From an uncultured Lachnospiraceae bacterium (GTDB lineage: Bacteria > Bacillota > Clostridia > Lachnospirales > Lachnospiraceae): 64,000 nt of DNA. This document shows, piece by piece, positions 7,664 to 16,549 of the stretch; position 1 is the stretch's first letter; every line of letters begins with the position of its first letter. Where the stretch lies: NCBI GenBank assembly GCA_905203555.1, contig CAJKWK010000003.1, positions 1 to 64,000 of the forward strand, in the 5' to 3' direction. A program made the translations under genes and the position numbers. Under the pieces are notes generated by a model. The model was given only the letters and a program-made list of their open reading frames with translations. It was not told where the DNA came from and did not search any database.

Positions 7664-10534
7664 TTAATCGGAAATCGCATTTCCTAAATCTGCTGCAGAT
7701 CCGGTTACAATTTCATCAATTTTATCCGGCTGATATTTAGCCCGGATAATATCTCTTCCGATTTCTGCGGCATATGCGGAAGTATAACCATTTTTAATTC
7801 GGACAGATACAGCAATTTCCGGCGACTCAACCGGTGCAAATCCAACAAACAGACCATGGTCCGGATGAAGTTCACTTTGCTGTGCTGTTCCGGTTTTTCC
7901 TGCAACAGATACTCCCACATCTGTAAAGCTTGGGGTGTGTTCTATCATTGCAACCATTCCCTGATGCAAAAGGTTCCATGTTTCATCGGAAATCTGATCC
8001 ATCGTGCTGGTAACAACCGGTTCATATTTTTTGATCACCTGACCATTCGGATCCGTTGTCTTGCTGAGAAGTGTCAGCTTATGCAAGGTTCCTTTATTTG
8101 CTACTGCGGCAACATATCGATTCAATTGGCTGACCGTATAATTGGCAGTACCTTGTCCAATTGCAGTTTCTACCGCATATCGATCCGAAATCTCCGGTTC
8201 TGATTCTGGAATTTCGATTCCGCTGGTTTCATTTAATCCATACATTTCAGCATATTTCTTCAGAATTTCAATTCCTTTTTCACTTTCGTAATTGCCTTCC
8301 TCATCCAGACTGAACTGATATCCTACTTCGTAGAAATAATTGTTACAAGATACATCCAAAGCCGTTACAACGCTCAATTCTCCATGACCGTTTGGATAAG
8401 CCCAACACTTAGGACTCGGAATAATCTTGGAAAATTCTCCTCCACAGTACAGCAGCGTATCTCCGCTTACCAATCCTTCTGTCAAAGCAGCTGTTGAACT
8501 AACCATTTTAAATGTAGAACCAGGTGCTGTTTTTTCCTGCGTAGCATTATTATAAAACGGACGAGATAATCCGGTAACAAGCTGATTGTAATAATCGGAA
8601 TCCATAGTGTTGGATAACCGATTGTTATCATAACCAGGATAAGAGACACATGCCAATACCTCACCTGTATTTGGATCGCTGACTACTGCTGAACCGGTAC
8701 AAGGCTCAAGCGCCAATTGCCCCGGAGTTATTTCCAGACTGGAAATCTTGGATTTCAGCCATTCAAAAGAATCAACACTCCCCGCACAAAGACCTTGATA
8801 AGTATCTTCATCCATTGGCAGAACACCCTGTTCATATGTGATCGCGCAAATCTGTGTTCCTGTCACACTTCCTGATTTTATAAGATATTTATAGAGAAGT
8901 TTGTCGAAATTCATATCTGATTTCAAATATTCTTCTAAATATGTTAACATTGCCTGATAGACTTCAGATGCATCGGAATATTTTTCCGTAGAAATATATT
9001 TTCCTAAAATCGATGTATCTACCCAGTTTTTCGAAATTGCATAATTTAAGAACTCATTCAAGCTAATCGTCTCATCTTTTGTCCATTTAATATAAATCTC
9101 ATCTGAAGTATCAATCTCATCTTTTACAAGTAATCCAGTTGTCTCCTGAAGTACAGTGATAGAAATATAATCCTGATACGCTTTCATTTCTACACTGAGT
9201 TCCTGGTAAGGAGTTGTTCCACTCATTTCAGCTAGAATCTCAGCAATCGCCGCTTCTTTACGTGCTTTAAAGATTTCATAAACCTGTTTTTCCACTGCTC
9301 CGGCATCTTCACTTCCAAAATGTACCTCATCAATAATTTCATTGGCAATAAATGCATGATAAGCATCATCTACAGGAATGATAATTTCCGTAGTATCAGA
9401 AGTCACACTGGGATCATAATTCATAACATTACGCAATTTTGCCAGAAGAATACCTGCCAGCTTTTCTTCAATGATCTGATAAGTTCTCGCCTGTAAATCT
9501 TTGTCAATGGTCAGATAAACGTCATTTCCCGCTCCCTGCTCCTTGTAACTGACTGTATCAATCACCTTTCCAACGGTATCGGTGTAAAAAGTCATTTCTC
9601 CTTTTTCACCTTGCAGGATGCTGTCCAGAGTCTGTTCAAGTCCTGATTTTCCAACAATATCGGATTTACTGTATTTTTTCTTAACATCCTTATCTAACGC
9701 ATCATATTCTTCTTGTGAAATTTTTCCGGTATATCCGATAATAGAGGCAAAATACTTACTGTCTGTGTAACGACGTAAGGATTCCTCGGTAATATCAACA
9801 CCTTCCAGCTTGTCCAGATTTTCCATAATTGCAGCCGCCGTCTCATCGCTGACGTCTGAGGCAAGAACGGTCGGTATATATTTCTGAAAACTATTTAAAT
9901 TAATTGCATAACGCATATTAACAAGTTTCAGTACATGCTCTTTGTCCAGATGTTTGATATCAATCCCGTATCCATATGTATCATCTGTACATAAATACTT
10001 GATCAAATCATCCGGTGTGGATTCCTTCTGCGCTTTCGTTAACTCATCTACATAGATTTTTCCATATACATCTGCTATAAATCGTAGGAGCAGAGTTTCA
10101 TTTGTCTGCGTAAACTGATAATTTCCTGCTGAATCTAACACAATACCGAAACTATTAATGATAGAATCACCATGTGATTCTACGATCTCAATAATCTGTT
10201 CCATGATCTGATTCAGTTTTTCATTACGATCTTCCCCCGTAATGTTATCTTCAAAAGTTACCGAATATGCCAGATCATTGTATGCCAATAAATTTCCATT
10301 TCTGTCATAAATATTTCCACGCGTTCCGGGAATTGTTCTTGTTTTTCTGATCTGCAGCTCATAATTATTTAAATAATAATTTCCCTTTACAATTTGAAGG
10401 TAGAATAATCTTCCAATTAAAATTGTAAACAGAATACAAAACACAAAAATCAGAACAAATAATCTGGAATTCAGTGCTTCTCTGACATGTTCTTTGATTC
10501 GATTCCAAATTTGCTTAAACAAATTTACTTGCAC
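7664..10534 (-). CDS. mrdA: Class B penicillin-binding protein 2 (elongation transpeptidase), unusually long
   Basis: PBP2 cross-links peptidoglycan with RodA during elongation. It has a cytoplasmic N-terminus, a membrane helix at about 20-45, a PBP dimerisation domain containing RGNIYDRNG, and a C-terminal transpeptidase domain with Ser673-Thr-Phe-Lys676 (APGSTFK), Ser729-Cys-Asn731 and Lys880-Thr-Gly882. At 956 residues it is about 250-350 longer than common PBP2 proteins; the extra material lies between about residues 370 and 620, before the transpeptidase. It overlaps mreD by 20 bases and precedes minC. The elongation role is inferred from the mreBCD-rodA context. Confidence 0.92.
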   Translation of the reverse strand: MQVNLFKQIWNRIKEHVREALNSRLFVLIFVFCILFTILIGRLFYLQIVKGNYYLNNYELQIRKTRTIPGTRGNIYDRNGNLLAYNDLAYSVTFEDNITGEDRNEKLNQIMEQIIEIVESHGDSIINSFGIVLDSAGNYQFTQTNETLLLRFIADVYGKIYVDELTKAQKESTPDDLIKYLCTDDTYGYGIDIKHLDKEHVLKLVNMRYAINLNSFQKYIPTVLASDVSDETAAAIMENLDKLEGVDITEESLRRYTDSKYFASIIGYTGKISQEEYDALDKDVKKKYSKSDIVGKSGLEQTLDSILQGEKGEMTFYTDTVGKVIDTVSYKEQGAGNDVYLTIDKDLQARTYQIIEEKLAGILLAKLRNVMNYDPSVTSDTTEIIIPVDDAYHAFIANEIIDEVHFGSEDAGAVEKQVYEIFKARKEAAIAEILAEMSGTTPYQELSVEMKAYQDYISITVLQETTGLLVKDEIDTSDEIYIKWTKDETISLNEFLNYAISKNWVDTSILGKYISTEKYSDASEVYQAMLTYLEEYLKSDMNFDKLLYKYLIKSGSVTGTQICAITYEQGVLPMDEDTYQGLCAGSVDSFEWLKSKISSLEITPGQLALEPCTGSAVVSDPNTGEVLACVSYPGYDNNRLSNTMDSDYYNQLVTGLSRPFYNNATQEKTAPGSTFKMVSSTAALTEGLVSGDTLLYCGGEFSKIIPSPKCWAYPNGHGELSVVTALDVSCNNYFYEVGYQFSLDEEGNYESEKGIEILKKYAEMYGLNETSGIEIPESEPEISDRYAVETAIGQGTANYTVSQLNRYVAAVANKGTLHKLTLLSKTTDPNGQVIKKYEPVVTSTMDQISDETWNLLHQGMVAMIEHTPSFTDVGVSVAGKTGTAQQSELHPDHGLFVGFAPVESPEIAVSVRIKNGYTSAYAAEIGRDIIRAKYQPDKIDEIVTGSAADLGNAISD

Positions 10535-11048
10535 TCCTTTTTTCTTCTGCTTCTAATTTGTGGTTAACAAAAAGTATCAATGGATATAACCCAAGTGTCA
10601 CTACTATAGTATATATGAGCTCCGGTATGATAATATGACTGAAATAATGTAAAAAATCAAATTCGCTTCTTAAAAGGAACATAAGAACATAGATGACAAG
10701 CCCATACACCGCTTCACTGGCTGCAATTAAAATCAGAGGAAGTTTGATGTCCTCATCATAATACATCTGCTCAAATAAGCCATTCACATATCCGATCAAA
10801 AGATAAATCAATGCATAAAATCCCAGAATATTTCCAAACTGTATATCCATTAACAATCCGGAAAAGAACCCAATCAGCATTCCTTCTTTGGTTCCTCTCA
10901 TAAAGCCAAATGCAGCCGTAACAACGATCATCAGATTTGGTTTCACTGACGCAAGTGCAAGTTTCGGAAAGACTGTACACTGTAGCAAATAACATATTAA
11001 AACAAATAAAATTGTTACAATCACACGCTTTATTTTCGTGCTTTTCAT
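10515..11048 (-). CDS. mreD: Rod shape-determining protein MreD
   Basis: A 177-residue polytopic membrane protein with about five helices and the MreD signatures VKPNLMIVVTAAFGFMRG and EGMLIGFFSGLLMDIQFG. MreD bridges MreC and the RodA-PBP2 synthase. It lies between mreC (12 bases) and PBP2 (overlap), the canonical order. Confidence 0.93.
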   Translation of the reverse strand: MKSTKIKRVIVTILFVLICYLLQCTVFPKLALASVKPNLMIVVTAAFGFMRGTKEGMLIGFFSGLLMDIQFGNILGFYALIYLLIGYVNGLFEQMYYDEDIKLPLILIAASEAVYGLVIYVLMFLLRSEFDFLHYFSHIIIPELIYTIVVTLGLYPLILFVNHKLEAEEKRSASKFV

Positions 11049-11060
11049 AATGACCCCTTT

Positions 11061-11930
11061 CTATTCCGCAGGAGCTTCTGTTGTGGCATCTGCTTTTGTT
11101 TTCGTAATAACAAGTACTTCCTGTAGATTTTTAAAATCAACTACCGGAGTAATATATCCGGACCGGGTCAGATTATTAGAATCTACCCGCACCTCACTTA
11201 CATATCCGATTAAAATTCCCTGTAAATATTTGTCACTAATATAAGATGTAACAATCTGATCTCCTACTTCTACCGAATTATCATTGTTTTCCATCTGTTC
11301 AAAGCGTATTTTTCCCGTATTGATCAGAGAAAGATCCCCGCGGACAATACACTTATCGGAAGTAGTCAAAACCATACCACTGACATTACTGGAATCATCA
11401 ATGATAGATCTCACTGTAGCCCAAGTCGGACCTACTTTTGTAACAATCCCAACAAGCCCGCTTCCTGCCATGACATTCATATCTTCTTTAATGCCATGAG
11501 CACTTCCTTTGTCGATGGTAAATGTACTAAACCAGTTTCCTGAATCTTTTCCAATTACATGAGCACCGATCTTTTCATATTCCGCATAATTTTGATCCAG
11601 TTTATAGAGTTCCTGCAGACGCTCCAACTCATATTTATCTTCTTGAAGATTATTATTTTCGATAGTTAATTCATCGATTCTGGCTTGTAATTTTTTATTT
11701 TCCTTTTGCATATCTTTCAGTGTTTCAAAGTTATCATTCACATCTCCCAGCCATGTCCCGATCTGGGTAATCCCCTTTTGCATCGGAATTACGGTAACAT
11801 TTGCGATAACACGAAATGGCCCGGCTACCTGATCTGAAAAAAACGACAACGTCATTAAGAGCACACAAATGAAAGATAACCCAAACAGCCAATATTTATT
11901 TGAATTAGAAGTTTGTCTTTTATTTTTCAT
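11061..11930 (-). CDS. mreC: Rod shape-determining protein MreC
   Basis: MreC is a bitopic scaffold that activates PBP2. The 289-residue protein has one N-terminal transmembrane helix (about residues 13-31), a coiled coil at about 65-110 rich in Glu/Lys/Leu, and a double beta-barrel domain with family motifs GNWFSTFTIDKGSAHGI, MNVMAGSGLVGIV and IGYVSEV. It is one base upstream of the mreB-like gene's stop side and 12 bases from mreD. Confidence 0.94.
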   Translation of the reverse strand: MKNKRQTSNSNKYWLFGLSFICVLLMTLSFFSDQVAGPFRVIANVTVIPMQKGITQIGTWLGDVNDNFETLKDMQKENKKLQARIDELTIENNNLQEDKYELERLQELYKLDQNYAEYEKIGAHVIGKDSGNWFSTFTIDKGSAHGIKEDMNVMAGSGLVGIVTKVGPTWATVRSIIDDSSNVSGMVLTTSDKCIVRGDLSLINTGKIRFEQMENNDNSVEVGDQIVTSYISDKYLQGILIGYVSEVRVDSNNLTRSGYITPVVDFKNLQEVLVITKTKADATTEAPAE

Positions 11931-11931
11931 A

Positions 11932-12960
11932 CTATCTTAACCACCTATAATCTTCATCTAACATAGAATATGTTAATTTCTTGTATTGTTGTTTATCCTG
12001 CGCAATCAATTGCAGTCCCTTAACTGCGCTAAGTTCCGGATCCGGAACACAATGTACCGGTAAGCCGATACTGCCTTCCAGATAATTCGGAAGTCCACGT
12101 AAGTTTGCAAGACCTCCGGTTAGATATATGCCGGTCTGATATATATTTTTTCGAACATCCGGCGGAGTCCGTTCCAGCATCGAACGAATTGCATCTACAC
12201 AGGATTCCAACGGCTCCTTCAATGCAGCTCTGACAAAACTGATTGGAATGTCCTGATACTGAGGCACTCCATTTACCAGATTCCGTCCGGATACTTTAAG
12301 AGCTGCTGCTCCATCCTCGGAAAATATACCAAAACGTGTTCTCAGACTTTCCGCCGTCAACCTTCCGATTAAAAAATCCTTGTTGTGGCGAACCAATGTT
12401 TCAATCGATTGATCAAACTGTTCACCGCCTATTTTCAGTAAACGATTCAGTACAAGACCTCCGGATGCAAGAACCGACAATTCTGTCGTACCTCCGCCTA
12501 TGTTGACCACAAATGCGCCTTTTGTTTCGCACACGTCAATACCGGCACCGATTGCATCCGCCAATCCTCGCTCAATAATCCGAACTGATTTTGCACGAGC
12601 AGACGAATGAACCACCAGATCATAAAATGCTTTTTTTTCTACTTCTGTAACATCTGTTGGTACAGCAACCAGATATTCCGCCCCTCTAGAAAACGGCCTC
12701 TCTTTTTTCAAAAGAGTTTCCAGAAGATACTGCATATCATCAAATCTGGCTATAACGCCACTTTGCATCGGAAATACAACCTGAATATCTTCCGGTGCTT
12801 TTTCAAACATCGCGTAGGCCTCATCTCCGGTTGCAAAAATATATTTTTTATCTTTTATCGCTATAACGCTTTTTTCTTTCCAAATCAGGTCCTGCTTTTT
12901 ATCGTAGACCTTAATCTCATAAGTTCCCAAATCAAGTCCGTAGACATTTCGAAATAACAA
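11932..12960 (-). CDS. mreB: MreB-like actin homologue, divergent
   Basis: MreB filaments guide the elongation machinery under the membrane. The 342-residue protein has actin motifs: phosphate 1 GLDLGTYE (Asp10), PMQSGVIARFD, ERGLADAIGAGI, phosphate 2 NIGGGTTEL and TGGLANLRGL. It departs from typical MreB: the phosphate-2 Asp is Asn153, phosphate 1 continues YEIKVYDKK rather than ANTLVY, and the adenosine motif is TGGLANL rather than TGGGALL. It starts with TTG at 12960, one base after the radC stop, implying translational coupling, and AGGGG lies about ten bases upstream. Place at the head of mreCD makes it the operon MreB. Confidence 0.88.
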   Translation of the reverse strand: MLFRNVYGLDLGTYEIKVYDKKQDLIWKEKSVIAIKDKKYIFATGDEAYAMFEKAPEDIQVVFPMQSGVIARFDDMQYLLETLLKKERPFSRGAEYLVAVPTDVTEVEKKAFYDLVVHSSARAKSVRIIERGLADAIGAGIDVCETKGAFVVNIGGGTTELSVLASGGLVLNRLLKIGGEQFDQSIETLVRHNKDFLIGRLTAESLRTRFGIFSEDGAAALKVSGRNLVNGVPQYQDIPISFVRAALKEPLESCVDAIRSMLERTPPDVRKNIYQTGIYLTGGLANLRGLPNYLEGSIGLPVHCVPDPELSAVKGLQLIAQDKQQYKKLTYSMLDEDYRWLR

Positions 12961-12961
12961 A

Positions 12962-13648
12962 TTACAAATACCCCTGTTCTTTTAAACTAACATATCGATT
13001 GTTCCCTATGATGATGTGGTCCAAAAGTTCCACACCAATCATCCATCCTGCTTCCTGCACCTTTTTCGTAACCAGAATATCCTCTCTGCTTGGCTGCGGA
13101 TCCCCGCTGGGATGATTGTGCAGCAAAATAATTGAAACGGCATTCTTCTGAAGTGCTTCAATAAATAACTCCCTTGGTGATACAATAGATGCGTTCACTG
13201 TCCCCTTTGAAATCTCTGTCTCCCCAATCAACCTGGACTTCGTGTTAAGCAGCAGTAATTTCATGCGCTCTTGTTTCTGATGACGCATATCTTCCATGTA
13301 ATATTTTGCAACGGTAGCCGGCGTGTGAAAGTCCAGCTCCTGAGCTGCCGTCGCTTTTGCCAGTCTTTTGGCGAATTCGCAGACGCATAAAATCTGAACA
13401 GCCTTGACTTTTCCAATTCCTTTCAGCTTTAACAACTGTTCATACGTCCAGTCATGGATACTCAGAATGCCGCTCTGATACATATTCGGATGCAGCAGCC
13501 TGCGCGCAAGTTCCAGGACATTTTCACCCCTCGTCCCAGTTCGCAAAAGCACAGCCAACAACTCTGCATCTGTCAGATTTTCTGCTCCAAACCGGACACA
13601 TTTTTCATAAGGCCGGTCTTCTTCATACAATTCTTTTATTTTTTCCAT
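12962..13648 (-). CDS. radC: RadC/YsxA family JAB-domain protein
   Basis: This 228-residue protein has an N-terminal helix-hairpin-helix-like part (LKGIGKVKAVQ) and a C-terminal JAB/MPN metalloprotease-type domain with the zinc motif HNHPSGDPQPSRED and upstream Glu in GETEISKGTVNASIVSPRE. RadC proteins were named for DNA repair, but the biochemical role is unresolved. It is the first gene of the mre/min unit, a common Firmicute arrangement. Confidence 0.93.
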   Translation of the reverse strand: MEKIKELYEEDRPYEKCVRFGAENLTDAELLAVLLRTGTRGENVLELARRLLHPNMYQSGILSIHDWTYEQLLKLKGIGKVKAVQILCVCEFAKRLAKATAAQELDFHTPATVAKYYMEDMRHQKQERMKLLLLNTKSRLIGETEISKGTVNASIVSPRELFIEALQKNAVSIILLHNHPSGDPQPSREDILVTKKVQEAGWMIGVELLDHIIIGNNRYVSLKEQGYL

Positions 13649-13687
13649 ACTCTTTTTGTATGCGATGACATAATAATACAGTGATAT

Positions 13688-13716
13688 ATTTTACCATATT
13701 TTAAAAAATGTGTATA
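13688..13716 (-). promoter_or_regulatory. Candidate promoter of the radC-mre-min-rodA operon
   Basis: On the minus strand TATACA, 17 bases, then TAAAAT preceded by TGG (extended -10), about 40 bases upstream of the radC ATG. The -35 matches four of six consensus bases. No other good promoter is visible in the 79-base gap, and the downstream gene gaps are all short. Confidence 0.5.
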
Positions 13717-13727
13717 GGTTCGGAGTC

Positions 13728-15335
13728 TTAATTTTTTGTGAATATTGCAAAGCGCTGGATAATTGCTTCCGCAACTTTCAGCCCATCCATTGCCGCTGAA
13801 GTAATTCCGCCTGCATATCCGGCGCCTTCTCCACATGGATAAATTCCGGAAACACTACTCTCAAAATGCTCATTTCTCATAATTTTTACCGGAGAAGAGG
13901 TCCGACTTTCTACTCCGGAAAGAATGGCATCCGGGCGTGCGAATCCGGGGATTTTTCTGTCCATAGCACGAATTCCAATTTCCAGTGACTCAGACAGTTC
14001 TTCCGGGAAAATACTTCGTACATCGGCAAATTCCCATGCCCCTTTTATCTGAGGAGTAATTGCTCCCAGTGATTCTGTAAGGCGATTCTCACAAAAATCT
14101 CCAAAGCACTGCACCGGAACAGCTCCCTTTCCAGCCTCATAAGCCGCTCGCTCCAGTTTTCTTTGAAATTCCACGCCGGCCAGGGGTTCTGACGAGCCAA
14201 AATCCTCTGGTGTTACAGTTACAATTACCGCACTGTTTGCATTTATTCCATCACGATTATGATAACTCATTCCATTTACTGCAAGTCTTTTTTCTTCTGA
14301 AGATGCATTGACAACATATCCGCCCGGACACATGCAAAATGTATACACACCTCTTCCGTTCTCTAAATTTTCAGCCAGTTTATATGCTGCCGGCGGCAGT
14401 CGATCCGCCATCTCATTTCCGTATTGTGCAGTCTGAATCATGTCTTGCGGATGCTCAATCCGCACTCCTACAGCAAACGCTTTCGGCTGAATCGGTATCC
14501 CACTTGTTTCTATCAACCGGAACGTGTCTCTGGCACTATGACCGATTGCAAGTACGAGTATATTCGTTTCCATCCATTGTTGATGATTCAATTCAATTTT
14601 GGTTAATTGCTTACCTTCTCCGTCTGATTTGAAACTCAAATCTGTCACTTGACAGTGAAAATGGATATCCCCGCCTAAATCCCGGATTTCATTCCGCATA
14701 TTCCGAATAACGGTTCGCAGGATATCTGTACCAATATGCGGTTTCTGTTCATAGAGAATGGACTCCGGTGCGCCAAATCTCACAAACGTTTCCAGTACAA
14801 ACCGGTTTCTCCCAAATTTATCTTTTACAAGTGTATTTAATTTTCCATCCGAAAAGGTGCCTGCGCCCCCTTCTCCAAACTGTACATTTGATTCCGGATC
14901 CAGCTGATTGGTTTCCCAAAATTTCTGAACTGCCTCATGCCGTTCTTCTACCGGAGCGCCACGTTCTACAAGAATCGGACGATATCCTTCTTTTGCCAAT
15001 AAATACGCACAAAAAAGACCTGCCGGCCCTGCTCCGGCAATAACCGGTCTAAATGCCGTATTTTCCGTTCCATGCAAAGGTGCGAGATACTTCTTTTCAC
15101 ATACAGTCTGCACCTTCTTTTTCAATCTCTTTTTTATCCGTTCTTCTTCCCGAAGAACAACATCGATTGTATATACTAAGAAAATATCCGGTTTCTTTCT
15201 TGCATCAATGGACTGTTTGAAAATATGATATTCCAAAAGTTCTGTTTCCTGAATTTTTAAATAATGTAAAATTGCATCTTTTAAATCTTCTTTTGTATGT
15301 TCCGGTCTAAGTTTTATCTGACTGATTCTCAGCAT
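13728..15335 (-). CDS. FAD-dependent dehydrogenase (COG2509 family)
   Basis: A 535-residue flavoprotein with a small N-terminal domain (residues about 1-90) followed by a Rossmann FAD motif AGAGPAGLFCAYLLAKEG at about 97 and downstream VERGAPVEER, FGEGGAGTFSDGKL and the C-terminal PCGEGAGYAGGITSAAMDGLK. Members are annotated as uncharacterised FAD-dependent dehydrogenases; substrate is unknown. It is the last gene of the mutS unit and overlaps the preceding flavoprotein gene by 7 bases, so the two are likely co-translated. Confidence 0.88.
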   Translation of the reverse strand: MLRISQIKLRPEHTKEDLKDAILHYLKIQETELLEYHIFKQSIDARKKPDIFLVYTIDVVLREEERIKKRLKKKVQTVCEKKYLAPLHGTENTAFRPVIAGAGPAGLFCAYLLAKEGYRPILVERGAPVEERHEAVQKFWETNQLDPESNVQFGEGGAGTFSDGKLNTLVKDKFGRNRFVLETFVRFGAPESILYEQKPHIGTDILRTVIRNMRNEIRDLGGDIHFHCQVTDLSFKSDGEGKQLTKIELNHQQWMETNILVLAIGHSARDTFRLIETSGIPIQPKAFAVGVRIEHPQDMIQTAQYGNEMADRLPPAAYKLAENLENGRGVYTFCMCPGGYVVNASSEEKRLAVNGMSYHNRDGINANSAVIVTVTPEDFGSSEPLAGVEFQRKLERAAYEAGKGAVPVQCFGDFCENRLTESLGAITPQIKGAWEFADVRSIFPEELSESLEIGIRAMDRKIPGFARPDAILSGVESRTSSPVKIMRNEHFESSVSGIYPCGEGAGYAGGITSAAMDGLKVAEAIIQRFAIFTKN

Positions 15336-16549
15336 GTCACAGCTCCTTTCCCGGCAATCACTCCACTGGCAACAGCAAATGTAATATTATATCCTCCGCA
15401 AATTCCATCTACATCTAAGATTTCTCCTGCAAAAAATAATTTTGGAATATATTTCGATTCCAGTGTATCCGGATTGACTTCTCTCGTATCGATACCCCCA
15501 CAACAAATCTGTGCCTGCTCAAAAGAATTTGTTTCTTTGATTTCTGTCTTGAAATTTTGAATGAGAGACACTAGTTTCTGAAACTCTTGTTCAGACAATG
15601 TTCCAACTTTTTTCTGAAAAGAAATCCCGCTCAGTTTAATCCATAATTCTGCCATTTTTTTATGAAAAAGCCCAACAAAAAATTCCGCCATTGTTTTCTC
15701 CGGGCGAATCTGAGCACGTTTCCGGAGTATGTCTAAAAGTTCCTCTGAAGATTGTTCCGGCATAAAATTCAAAACCGCATATACAGATTTTTTTTCATAT
15801 AACGCCCGCGCAGCAAACCGACTGACCTGAAAGACCGGAATACCGGATATTCCGTAATTTGTAAGCTGTACCTCTCCGGTATCTTCTGCCAGACAGTTTC
15901 CATCTCCATAAAGGGAAACTTTTGCCTGTATGCGTACTCCTGCAACTTGTTTATAAAACGATTCTGCACACCGTAATTGTACCAGTGCCGGAAGAACCGG
16001 AACTAAATGATGTCCCAGTTTCTTCGCCAACTCATATCCGGAGCCATCTGACCCGGTTACCGGAGCAGCCTTTGAACCAGCTGCAAGAATAACAGCATCT
16101 GCTCTTTGGATCCCATTGGATGTTTTGACACGAAAGCCCTTGGAATTCGGCTGAATCTCCAGACACTTTGTTTCTGTATGAATATGAATCTTCTGATGTC
16201 TGCACTCCATACAAAACGCGTCTAACACCGCAGCCGCCTGATCAGAATTTGGATACAAATACCCATTCCGATTTTTTGCGTAGATCCCCAATTGTTCAAA
16301 AAAAGAGATGACCTTAGTTTCATCAAATTTTTGAATCACTGCCCATGGAAATTCCGCATTATCCGAACGATAACATTCTTTTTCTTGGTACAGATTCGTA
16401 AAATTACATCGTCCGTTTCCCGTAGATAAAATCTTTTTTCCTACGCGCTCTTTCTGCTCAAGGATCGTTACATCTGCTCCAGCTTTTGCCGCAGTAATTG
16501 CGGCTGACATACCGGAAACTCCACCGCCGATTACAATGATATGTTTCAT
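15329..16549 (-). CDS. HI0933/YhiN-like NAD(P)/FAD-dependent oxidoreductase
   Basis: The 406-residue protein carries an N-terminal dinucleotide fold (IIVIGGGVSGMSAA), the family motif GKKILSTGNGRCNFTN, and the C-terminal GEILDVDGICGGYNI(T)FA segment that closes over FAD. This family (YhiN, HI0933) is of unknown physiological role. It overlaps the methionine-gamma-lyase-like gene by 4 bases and the COG2509 flavoprotein gene by 7 bases, so all three are read as one unit. Confidence 0.88.
   Translation of the reverse strand: MKHIIVIGGGVSGMSAAITAAKAGADVTILEQKERVGKKILSTGNGRCNFTNLYQEKECYRSDNAEFPWAVIQKFDETKVISFFEQLGIYAKNRNGYLYPNSDQAAAVLDAFCMECRHQKIHIHTETKCLEIQPNSKGFRVKTSNGIQRADAVILAAGSKAAPVTGSDGSGYELAKKLGHHLVPVLPALVQLRCAESFYKQVAGVRIQAKVSLYGDGNCLAEDTGEVQLTNYGISGIPVFQVSRFAARALYEKKSVYAVLNFMPEQSSEELLDILRKRAQIRPEKTMAEFFVGLFHKKMAELWIKLSGISFQKKVGTLSEQEFQKLVSLIQNFKTEIKETNSFEQAQICCGGIDTREVNPDTLESKYIPKLFFAGEILDVDGICGGYNITFAVASGVIAGKGAVTC

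Noticed and set aside
13636..13836. Minus-strand frame overlapping radC promoter and the FAD gene end
   Set aside because: Overlaps the 3' end of the FAD enzyme in another frame and has no good start signal.
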